DNA of 64,000 nucleotides, taken from positions 18,046,111-18,110,110 of the forward strand of contig NC_092576.1 of assembly GCF_037975245.1 (NCBI RefSeq), given 5' to 3'. This DNA comes from Apostichopus japonicus. Lineage: Eukaryota; Echinodermata; Holothuroidea; Aspidochirotida; Stichopodidae. Each line of letters opens with the position of its first letter. Position 1 is the first letter of the stretch. Below the pieces are notes generated by a model. The model made no database searches. It was not told where the DNA came from and worked only from the letters and a program-made list of their open reading frames with translations. Position numbers and translations under genes: made by a program. Below are positions 13,743-23,534 of this stretch, piece after piece.

Positions 13743-14004
13743 GCAGTACAGATACATAGCCTACCGTCAACAGGTTCAATGGTACTGGGGATTCCTAGTA
13801 AGACACGTCAGGGTTGTGCTACAATCATGTTCAGTCCAAAGGATCAAAAGTGAGTTTCCAGTCAATGGTCATTACACTGGATGCAAGTTGCCAGGAGAAA
13901 ACTCATTGTATAGGAAGCCTTGGTTGAGCAATTCCTCCAGAAACACCTTTTCTATTCTACGATTGTGTTGGATTATCAATCCGTCAGGGTTCCCACAGTG
14001 TTGA
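13743..14004 (+). pseudogene. P2X7-C-terminal-like domain, distal exon
   Basis: A strong acceptor (polypyrimidine tract then CCCCAG at 13737-13742) precedes an open frame starting QYRYIAYRQQVQWYWGFL and continuing RHVRVVLQSCSVQRIKSEF and GHYTGC. The Y-R-x-x-A-Y-R-Q-x-x-x-W arrangement and the following 'R-V-V-L-x-S-C-x-V-x-x-I' block match the distal half of the cytoplasmic P2X7-like (ballast) domain, which in many invertebrates occurs outside any P2X channel. Between this and the first part, 13320-13440 carries frame-broken Cys-rich sequence (LCMCC, then EIAEL) that may be the zinc-binding middle. The channel domain is absent. Confidence 0.6.
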
Positions 14005-14406
14005 TATATTGAAATTCAAGACTTTTAATTCAGAATGAAATGGTTATTTTCCAGACCCAACATCAATAATGAAAGAAAAGGCATGTTTTGAAGCATTTGG
14101 AAACAAGTATTGGCGTGACCGTGATGTCATATGATATGTGCATAAGGGAACGGGCATTGACCTTTTTAGGAGCATTTACCTCCCAGACATGTTTGCTTCG
14201 TACCTTAAATCTGGAAGCCAAAATATCCATATCACCAATGATATTTGACAGAAAAGTCATAATAAAGACAAATGGATGCAGCAGAACTCTTGAATGTTTA
14301 GACTTTGTTTCTTCAGCAGCAGTTGGTTTGTTTTACAATCTCTCTTCAGAAACTTAGCAGTACACCATGTTAATGGTCTTCGATTGTTTTAATGCGTGTG
14401 ATGCTG
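14005..14406. other. Possible downstream part of the gene remnant
   Basis: An open frame at 14088-14357 follows a possible acceptor (ATTTTCCAG at 14046-14054) but shows no recognised motif. It could be a further exon or noise. Confidence 0.2.
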
Positions 14407-15376
14407 CACTGCAAAAACTGCGGTGTTAAAATATCGGTGTTAAAATTACGGTGTTAAATTGAGTGTTAAATTAACACCAGACAGAATATTTTGGAATAAT
14501 GGGGTGTTAAACAAATTGGTGTTGTAAATTTTGGTGTTGAAATTCTAGGTGTTCAAATCTCGGTGTTTAAAGTCGGTGTTAAATTAACACCAAGCAGTAT
14601 CGATTTCATCAGGCCTACGTAATCGGGTTGTACCAATTTATGGAAATTGATCGATTGTTTCTAGTATCTTATTGTAGGCTAAATTGTACCAAAACACAAC
14701 AATAACTCCCAAAGCTGACCTGGCATAGGATATTTTCAACACGAGTTGCCTAATTATTGATGACTGTAAGTTTGGCTGTTGATATGCAAATTAGATGCGA
14801 TCCATTCAATTATGGTGGCTATAGTAATATATTTCGAAAAATAACATAATAAACGAGGTTATTGCAGGATTAATAATGTTATAAAAGTGTCTTATTAACT
14901 CAGTAACCGAATAAGCCAATGAAATAACGAGATATATTTAGTTTTCTTGAATTCTTCAACAGATTTGGTATTCACTGTATACTTTTTTGAAAACTACAAA
15001 GATGAATAGTGTCAGATAAATACAACTGTTATTCTTTGATGACGTAATGCTTTTTGCACGGACTCCATCATATTCATAAAGGAACTCTCTGCTAATATGA
15101 TGGTATACCGGGTATGCAATATGTATGTTGTGCCATTATATTGCACAGATTGCACCTTTTTCAACACCCAATGGATTTACAAGAAACAACACCACTGATA
15201 TTTGAACTTTAAATCTCGGTGGTGTTGTTTTAAATTTTAACACCCAATAAGGTGTTGGAAAAGTACTCCAAGACCGGTGTTAATTTAACACCCACGGTGT
15301 GGTCATATATGTACACCGCCGGAGAATCAAATTCAACACCGTCGGTGTTAAATTCAACACCGGAGTTTTTGCAGTG
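14407..15376. mobile_element. 970-bp MITE with CACTGCAAAAACT termini
   Basis: The left end CACTGCAAAAACTGCGGTGTTAA is answered at the right by TTAACACCGGAGTTTTTGCAGTG at 15354-15376, giving terminal inverted repeats of about 24 bases with few mismatches. Behind each terminus, GGTGTTAAA and its complement recur many times, including the palindrome GGTGTTAAATTAACACC. No coding capacity. Flanks show no convincing target-site duplication, so the superfamily is not assigned; a DNA transposon is clear. Confidence 0.8.
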
Positions 15377-16640
15377 TGTGTTTCACGTTGCCCGCCAGTG
15401 TTGTACGTGTCGTCGTGAGTAGGTTTTCCTGGAATAGGAATAAAAAATTATTGCTCTAACTGATCCAGAATATTCAAGAAAAAAATGGGGGCACTGAGAT
15501 TTTTCACAAGAAGATGTAACCCATCACTTCTAAAGCTAACCTAATAGCTTATTAGTATACAATAGAGCAATGAAGGGGGTGTTAATTTAGATGACACAGC
15601 AAAATCTCTTCGTCTATTGCGACTTCAGTGTAGTAAAGCTAATACTAGTACTACTAGTGCTCGGCCGCGCTACCTCCAAAGGATCGCCACTTGCCCCATT
15701 GGAGGTTTCCTGTTCCCCGATCTGGTCTTCAGAGTGGTTTTAATGTGGATTACTTGACAGAAGAACGACTCTTTTATGTCGAACCGTTAGAGTCCATTTG
15801 TTTTATTTCATAAAAAAAGGAGGGATCGTAGTATGCTTCCGTTAAGTGTTCGCTTCATACAGAGCTGCATACTGGCTATAGTGAAATCGGCGATGGTGTT
15901 GTGCACTAACTTGGTCATAATCGCCGTGTCCTTCGGCCATCGATGAAGGCTAATTGCATGGGTTATGTTTTGTGCAGCCCCGGCATTTCTCTCGGATATT
16001 TTACAACAAGTTGTAAAACAAACTTGGAAATTATAACGATATAGCGTAATACAGTGGTTGTTCTCTCAGTGTAAATGTGCGTGTATGTGTGACGGTATGA
16101 TTGTCGCGCATCCGGTACGTGCCTGGGCTTGGCACTTGTGTTCCTAACATGACGTCATCATTGTCATGTTTTGAAATCGCATTTTCAGATATCTTTTTTC
16201 TGATGCGAATATTAAAACGTTAAATTCTAATTAGTCCTTGAGGTTTTCAAGGTAATGAGCATAGTTTTGAACATAGATTTTCTCATAGATTCAGGGGAAG
16301 TTACTCTCGATACGTTGGATTTTTCGTGTCATGGCATCTTTAAAGTGTTCTCCAACTGGGGTCTCAGTCTTCATGGTGTTGACTGTGGATCTGTGACCAT
16401 AAAACCGCTTCTTGTAGGTGGTTGAAGGGTCACATCACTTGCACAACCACTAATGTCATATATCTGATCTCATTGTTGAACAAATTGTTCAGTTGTAATA
16501 ATTATAATTACAGTGGTCACTGATATAACCTGACAATGCGCTAGTATATTAATGATTTAAGAGAACCTGGGGTATTGCAATCCTCAACCTAACTACTCCC
16601 CTACTACAATTCCACACCTCCACCCCACCACACACTATTC
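15377..16640. other. Intergenic, nothing recognised
   Basis: Mixed-composition DNA with one CRE-like TGACGTCA near 16150. No supported gene or transposon terminus. Confidence 0.4.
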
Positions 16641-17115
16641 GCCGGCTTTCAGCTATACCATTCCATCAATGGTTTGAGCAGATATCACCTCTATTCGATG
16701 TATGCTTACAAAGAACATATGTCAAAACGTTCACAGCAAGATATAGAATTCCCTAACTGTTTAATTATGATTTATTTGTTTAAAATAATTCATATGGGTT
16801 CTATAATTTAAGAGGACGTGGGTAACACAAATCAATTACCTACTTAACATTAGTACTACAATCTTCAACGACTTACTCCCCTACTCCAATACCACATCAC
16901 CTACCCAACCCCACCCACGACCACACACACACACACGCACCGGTGGACATTTTCATGGAATATTTTCACATTAGCAGACTGTGACCAGTGACCCGTGAAA
17001 ATGAGCTAATATCTTCTTTTGTGCCATATTGTTTCTGGGACAGAAACGTGTAAAGCAAAACAAATGTTTAAACCAGGTCGTGTTTATTCGCCAGTCGATA
17101 ATAAGGGCAAACAAA
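16640..17115 (+). repeat. Duplicated segment, copy A
   Basis: Matches 18130-18605 in direct orientation over about 450 bases. Shared phrases in order include TCAAAACGTTC, CTAACTGTTTA, TAACACAAATCAATTA, a (CA)n patch followed by GCACCGGT, ATATTTTCACAT and GTCGATAATAA. Diverged, non-coding. Confidence 0.65.
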
Positions 17116-17660
17116 TAATCGTTGAATAGATCGTCGGTATTTCAATAACTCGTTCATTTCTGTTTACTTTATTTGTTGTATTTTTTTTCTACAAGAAGCG
17201 ATTTGTTTTTAAATCACCGGAGTGCACTTTCAAATTCACATCGTATACTGGCACCGTCGAGAAAGTCAGGTCTGCAGAACAGAGGGCTGGGAAAAACTTC
17301 TGTAAATGTAAACTAAACCTGTCTCAATGTTTATGTTAACAATCTTACATCTATAGCTTTATATTTAGGTAGCCTGAATACGTGTGCATATGTGGCTACT
17401 GGCTATTATCTGCAGGCTCTACCTTTGGTGACGTTACGACTATGTTCAAATATTATGAGGCTGAGCTAAATTTACGACGTAACTTTATCTCCTTTAGACA
17501 TGTAGAGTAGACTGGTGCACTGTTCGCTTGATTTTTTTAATTCAGTTTTCTCTTTTTTCCTCTCGTCAGATATATAGGGTATAAACTAGTGTAATGTTTT
17601 GTATTGATTCATTCAGTTTGCTGCTTATTTAAGATAATTATGAGAATGTGTAAAAGTAAG
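17116..17660. other. Intergenic, nothing recognised
   Basis: T-rich and otherwise anonymous sequence between the duplicated segment and the hammerhead-like motif. Confidence 0.4.
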
Positions 17661-17671
17661 TTGGCCTGACG

Positions 17672-17698
17672 TTTCGATCCTAGCAGGATCTTCTTCAG
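17672..17698 (-). other. Solitary hammerhead-like motif of Penelope type
   Basis: Minus-strand CTGAAGA, a GATCC/GGATC hairpin with loop TGCTA, then GAAA: the same arrangement as in the inverted repeat at 9-10.6 kb but a different stem sequence. No endonuclease or RT coding is visible nearby, so it is probably an isolated fragment of a Penelope-like terminal region. Confidence 0.45.
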
Positions 17699-18129
17699 AG
17701 GCTAAATTATGAGGCTAAAATAATTATGAGAAAGATAAAACTGTCCTAACTGAATTAGTAGCACCCCAAATGATTATAAAAAAAACTCTAATTCAAATTG
17801 ACTGCACAAGGAGATTATACTTAGGCCCGTGTATAGTGATTACTGCATTCTTTGTTCAGGTTGCTATCAATTAACGACCAAAAGCAAACTTTTTTTTTGA
17901 CAGAGGGGAATGCCTTTGTGTATCAACAATGACTTCACTTATTGCTCTTCAGTTTCTACTATAATGGTTTTATCAAACGTTTCTCACTCTGTACTGAGTG
18001 AATAACATTGTTGCAGCATACATATTGCTATAAATTATGTAGACTTTTCTTTCGGAAACTTCGCGTTGCTAAGAGCGTATAGAAGACAAGAGTAAAGGCG
18101 ATCGCATTGTCGTTGCTCTTCTGTTTATC

Positions 18130-18605
18130 CTATCCTTCAATTATGTGATTTCATTAATGGTTTGAACAGGTTTCACCACTCTTCGATTTATGCTTTTAAA
18201 GATCTTGTGTCAAAACGTTCCAGGAAGAGATAGAAACCCCTAACTGTTTATGTTTAAAATAATTCGTATAAGTTCTATAATTTAATAGGAACCGGGTAAC
18301 ACAAATCAATTAGCTTTTTAACATTAGTAATACAATTCCAACCGACCTACTAACCTACGCCCATCCCACACCACCTCCCAAGCCCACCCAATACCACACA
18401 CACACGCACCGGTAGATATATTTCCATGAAATATTTTCACATGAGCAGACTGCACCATATTCGGTTGTTAACAAGTGACCCACCTAACTGAGATAATGGC
18501 TTCTATTGCAGCATTCTGTTACGGGGAAGTATTCGAAGTGTGAGACGAAAGAATGTTCCAGCCAGGTTGTTTTTACTCGTCGGTCGATAATAACTGCAAA
18601 GAAAA
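18130..18605 (+). repeat. Duplicated segment, copy B
   Basis: Diverged direct copy of 16640-17115, about 1.49 kb downstream. Confidence 0.65.
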
Positions 18606-19555
18606 TCACTTGATATAGAGTACTTCGTAAAGCTTATCATCATGGAGATGTGGTTTGTCGACGCAGAGTGCAATGATTTGGCTATAATGATGGAGACGAG
18701 GATTATGTTGGCGAGACGTTCAGCAGAACGTCTTTCTCTTCGAGAGAGCACGATTAATCAGAAGAAGGTCTCATGGTACTATACATACTTAAAAATAATT
18801 TAATTAAAGCAATTAATTCGGACCTAAGAAAGCGTGTACAACGTTCATGCTTGTACATAACATATTTTGATTTGTCGAAAGCAATGCATGTAATATTATG
18901 ACCATAATATTTGTCCTCATCTTCGTTAAATGAACCATTTTATTCGCCAATGTATGACACATACAGTCATTAGCGTCTCAATTCATCACGGTCAGCCTCA
19001 AATAAAGTGAACGGTAGGATGATGAGACTTAGCAAAGACTCATTGGGCCCATTAAGTGCGACCTATCAAGTTATATATAGTTTGCATTTCTCCTGCATTA
19101 GTCAATAATAATGTATATAAAAACAAATTGCAACAAAAATATAATCTAGATTTTAGTTCAAAGGATGGGGAAACCAAATTTCCAATATTTATATGACATA
19201 ATGGACATGGTTGTGATGTCGCTACATATATAGTCAATTGTTATTGGTCGATGAAGTATTAAAACTATACTTACTATAGCCTACACTAAGCCTTACGTAA
19301 TACAAACATGATTGCTAACATTTATCGAGACAGACGTTACAAAGGTTTTTCCGTCCCCTCTCTTCAGTCCTGACTATTAGTGTAACGTCATGCATGCCAA
19401 TGGCCTGTAAAGAGCACTCTGATGACTCTAAAATAGATTTATGGATGAAGAAATATATAAGTAAAGGGAATACATAGTATATTTTGTAGACTAAGTAAGA
19501 GGCTTAGTTAGCGTATTGAATAAGAGGGTTACTGGAAATGTTTGTACGATCTTCT
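18606..19555. other. Intergenic, nothing recognised
   Basis: AT-rich anonymous sequence between copy B and the inverted third copy of the duplicated segment. Confidence 0.4.
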
Positions 19556-19559
19556 TTGC

Positions 19560-19685
19560 TTTTATTATCGACTGACGAATAAAGACAAACGACTGAAGTC
19601 TTTCGCTTCACTTTATTTTCCCCGAAACAAAATATATTCTCTGTTTCACGGGTCACTTGATATCATGTAGTCTGTTTCTGTGTAA
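19560..19685 (-). repeat. Inverted partial third copy of the duplicated segment
   Basis: On the minus strand this reads AAGTGACCCGTGAAA through TTATTCGTCAGTCGATAAT, matching the distal end of copies A and B. It indicates a dispersed repeat family rather than a single tandem duplication. Confidence 0.5.
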
Positions 19686-19689
19686 CTAT

Positions 19690-21180
19690 ATTCAATTGAA
19701 GGAATCTGCTGGTGTGGTTAAGTGTGTCTTGTTGGAGTATGAGTCGGGGGGGGGGGTCTGTGGTGTACGCTTCCAACCGTATACATTTGTGTGTTGTAAC
19801 AAGTCAATTTACCCAATAGCAGCATTTAAAGAAACGTATGGTAAAAAAACAAACAGGAATTAATCAACAAGGCGTCCAGGGAGTTACTGTTCATACACGG
19901 CATTCACCTCCGCTTAAAACATAATTTGGTTTGGGTTATATTTGCAACATCTACAGATTCTACTTGCTACAGCTCTGCGCATATGCGCGCATGATTACAT
20001 TTTCTGCATATCTGGAGGGGGGGGGGGGGATGTTCTACCTACACTATCAGCCAGACGGGATATTTTGTTTTTAAAATGCATAACCTTGCGTTTATACGAA
20101 ATCATAAACCTATAATTTATAGTCTTAATATGCCACCGAAATGTCCAATATGATCCTTAATCTCTGTAGGAGGCTACAGGACAATCCATTTTACTGACCG
20201 AAGGGCAACGCCTCTACTTTGTAAAACCTTTCATACGTGTCCAATCTTTCCATAAAGATTCATGCCCCTATATATATATATATATATCAGTCAAAGCTTG
20301 CACCGTTCATATCCTGTACACGCCTACACTTATATTAAACGGCAAATTTGTTGATTGATGTGTGCCCCAGCCACATCTGTTATAATAATCCAATTTACTC
20401 AGGACAGCATTGGAAATATACACACAAAAAAAGTGAAAATTACCAATAAACATAACGGGTGAGCAGTAAATAGTTTACTTTCATTATTTTATACACGAAG
20501 CATTCCAGTCATTCCAATTTGCATTTCATTCCATTTTGCATTTGGACGGTTGTATGTTTACACCACTCTCATTAACTTACAAGTGTAGGCTGATAATCAC
20601 AGTAGACCTATACACATTAATACTCAGTAGTAAGTAGATTTTATCCGGTCATTACTTGGTAGTCGTATATACTGAGTTATGTACACCCTTGTAATGTATC
20701 AAAGATCCATGCTGAATCATTGTGTGCCGATAAAGTAGTATAGCTGCATGGTGGTTAAATATAAACTCTGAATGACCTAAACAGAATAATATAAACTGGA
20801 CATGTAGTAACAGAGTTATGTTAAGTAAAACATACCACAGACTTTATTTAATATTTGTAGTACTTACAGTAGTGTTAATCACCAAATGATGTAATTTTGC
20901 AATTTAATTGAAGTACTCTACAAAACGCCGACTAAACGCTATACGGTTGGAATGTATGCTAATATTAACATGGATGTATATTGGTCCTTCTTTATATTTA
21001 AATACGAGGTTTATGAGAAGACCAATTATTTGCTTGTGGTAGAGGTCAAAATAGCAATGTAAACAATAAATAACGATTGCTTCCCTGAAAATGCAACTTG
21101 TGTCAAGTGAGTGTTCAACTTTACTTTCGGATGGGAAGGTTGTCAGGTCATATTGTATGTTCTGGTCAATGTTAAAGTAT
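19690..21180. other. Intergenic, nothing recognised
   Basis: Holds a G-run near 19746, another near 20016, and a short TA tract at 20270-20287. No gene supported. Confidence 0.4.
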
Positions 21181-21189
21181 AATCATATT

Positions 21190-21340
21190 TCTTTAATGCA
21201 AGGTTTTTTGTTATCTATAGCAGGTGTAGAAGAAAGAAAGAGGACTACCCTCAAACGCAGAGAATACTGTGTTTTCCAGGACCTAATGCTTTCTGGCATA
21301 TTGATGGCAATCAGAAATTAATTCGGTATGCATGTTCAAA
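21190..21340 (+). pseudogene. Integrase-core fragment (transposon-derived)
   Basis: After a plausible acceptor (TTATCTATAGCAG near 21222), one frame reads PQTQRILCF and then PGPNAFWHIDGNQKLIRY before a stop. The block GPN-x-x-W-H-I-D-G-x-x-K-L-I is the start of a DDE integrase core found in many animal transposon-derived proteins, with the Asp of HIDG as the first catalytic residue. The rest of the core is not found downstream. A small exon remnant; assignment rests on recalled motif similarity. Confidence 0.5.
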
Positions 21341-22080
21341 TTGTTAAATGAAATAGATAGTGTACAGTAGTATAAAGTGTACAAAGTTATCAAATCTATT
21401 ACAAGGTAATGGAAACCTGATTTTTTTTTTCTAGTAAGAATGTTCAATACGATGGGCCTTTTAAAAGGGTATGCAAAATGCAGGTACAATAAGTACCAAT
21501 ATTTTGGTGTACAGGGCAGTGTCACAAAGGAAGTAGTAGTCGTTGAAGCAAACTAATGTAACCCGGGTTTCAGAGTCCCCTAGTGAACACTATACTGTTG
21601 CTGGTGTCTCAAATAGCACCAAACATCAGCAAATGTGGTCATTTAACATTTTTTATTGCAGTTTTGATATGTGTATGTCTGTGTGATGCCAAGCTTGTAT
21701 TCAATCAAACTCAATGAAGGTAACTTAATTGCATGAGTCTCATACTTGGTTGGGAGGTTGCCAATAGTGAATAAATAATCTATGTATCTTAGTACTGTTC
21801 TCATGACTATGAACTGTAGGCAGGGCTTATCTGAGCTATTGTTTTTTAATTGATGAGTTCCCAGCCATTCTATGGCCGATTTTGGTGTAACTTGGTCTGG
21901 TGATATGAGTAACTTGTGTAGATACAAAAAGGCATCACATTAAAGCAGCATTTTGAGTTGAAACTTCTGATACGAGATTCCTCTAACTTTGTCTCCTACT
22001 TGGCTTACAGCCGCCCCAAACATCAGTATACAACTCGAAAATGATCAAATCATTGAAATATTCACAGCAAATCACCATTG
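21341..22080. other. Intergenic, nothing recognised
   Basis: Anonymous AT-rich DNA between the integrase fragment and the LINE fragments. Confidence 0.4.
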
Positions 22081-22084
22081 GTAT

Positions 22085-22262
22085 TCCCAAAAAATGGCAA
22101 GGATCACAAACACCCAGGCAGCTACAGACCTATAAGACTCTTACCAGTCCTCGGAAAAATGCCTAGAGAAAATCATCGCCAGTCGTCTTTCCAAGTTCAT
22201 TGAAGAACACAACATTATCCCTGACAGCCAATCAGGTTTTCGCCGCAACAGAAGCACAACTG
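22085..22262 (+). pseudogene. LINE reverse transcriptase, first blocks only
   Basis: HPGSYRPIRLLPVLGK, then after a one-base frameshift in an A run CLEKIIASRLSKFIEEHN and SQSGFRRNRSTT. These are the first RT blocks of a Jockey/CR1-like non-LTR retrotransposon. The catalytic palm is missing and the sequence breaks at about 22262. Dead fragment. Confidence 0.75.
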
Positions 22263-22439
22263 TTGGAATTTGTATGTATTCAATTAAATTGGAATGTGGT
22301 TCGAATCGTTCCTTAAATGAAAAAAAAAACATATTGACAAAATTACTGCAAATATATCACAGGCACTGCGAAATCTAAAAGACTTAGTTGGTGTGTTGAC
22401 CAGCATACACGTACTACTCTGTACAACGCTCTAATTGTA

Positions 22440-22838
22440 CACCATATCGATTATTGGTAAGCCGTTTGGACTACGGCGACGAACAAATTGGTTGACCGGG
22501 TTCAGGTTCTTCAAAATCGTGCAGCTAGATTAGTCCTGGGGTGTGGGCTTTGGGATGTGCATGTTACAAATAGTTTTGCTGAATTGAAGTGGCTAAATGT
22601 CCGTCAACGTGCAATATATTTCAGGAATATTATAATGTATAGATGTGTCCACGGCCTGGCTCTAAATTACCTTGCTGATAATACAATTCTACTGAGATAT
22701 AGCCATTCGTACAGAACCAGCTGCTTTAATAATGTTTTACTTGCTCCTGTTAGATCTGGGAATGGTAAATGGTCCTTAAATATTCTGAAGGCAAGTCGTG
22801 ACATTTTTCCAACAAATTTGCCAATTTTATATTTTTAA
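22440..22838 (+). pseudogene. LINE ORF2 C-terminal fragment (CR1/L2-like)
   Basis: An open frame of 116 codons from 22488 gives VQVLQNRAARLVLG, then FAELKWLNVRQRAIYF and MYRCVHGLALNYLAD, with HSYRT further on. This is the conserved tail after the RT in CR1/L2-type LINEs (the 'QNRAAR...L.WL...R..Y' block). A separate insertion from the RT fragment at 22085 or the rest of it after an internal deletion; the sequence between them gives no RT. Confidence 0.75.
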
Positions 22839-22839
22839 A

Positions 22840-23530
22840 CGCAATGTGAAAACTAATATATTTTGTTTAGATGTCTAATATTTGCTTGTCTATCTTTTTG
22901 CCGTCCTTTTTGTGCATTTCTGGACGTTAAAGATGACAATTATACAAATACTAATAATAATGATAATAACATAGAGCATGAAACTGCTATTTTATGCATC
23001 ACTCAGTCAAACAACACAGAAGTTGAATAGGAAAACGAGAGTAGAAACAACCAAATCGACTTCAAACATGGTAATGATATACGAGACGTAGATCATTGAC
23101 ATAATATGCATATTAAACACATTGAAGAGGCTAGGAAACATTTAGGGTTTCTAGGAACTATTTAAACCTGACTTTTATCCAAGAAAAAAAAAACTTTCTG
23201 TTCAACACTGATAAATTTACCAGAAATGATATTGCTTTTAATGACGTTTGCATCCGGGTATAAAAATATGGTATATATAAGGGAAAAATCTACGCTATGA
23301 CTGTCATTGTCTTTAAACCTTCAAAATGTGAGTTAAAAAGGCAAATGCATTGTAATCATACTGCAGATACATAAATTTGAGACAAAAAATAACACAATGA
23401 GAAAATTATTCTTTGTTTGTACCAACTTATGTATTTCATGTTATATTTTATCTACATGACCATAAACTGAAATTTAGTACGTTAATTTCTTACATGAATT
23501 AAAAGGAAGAAAAATACCTCTTGTCCCTGT
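22840..23530. other. Intergenic, nothing recognised
   Basis: AT-rich sequence between the LINE tail and the satellite array. Confidence 0.4.
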
Positions 23531-23534
23531 ACAA

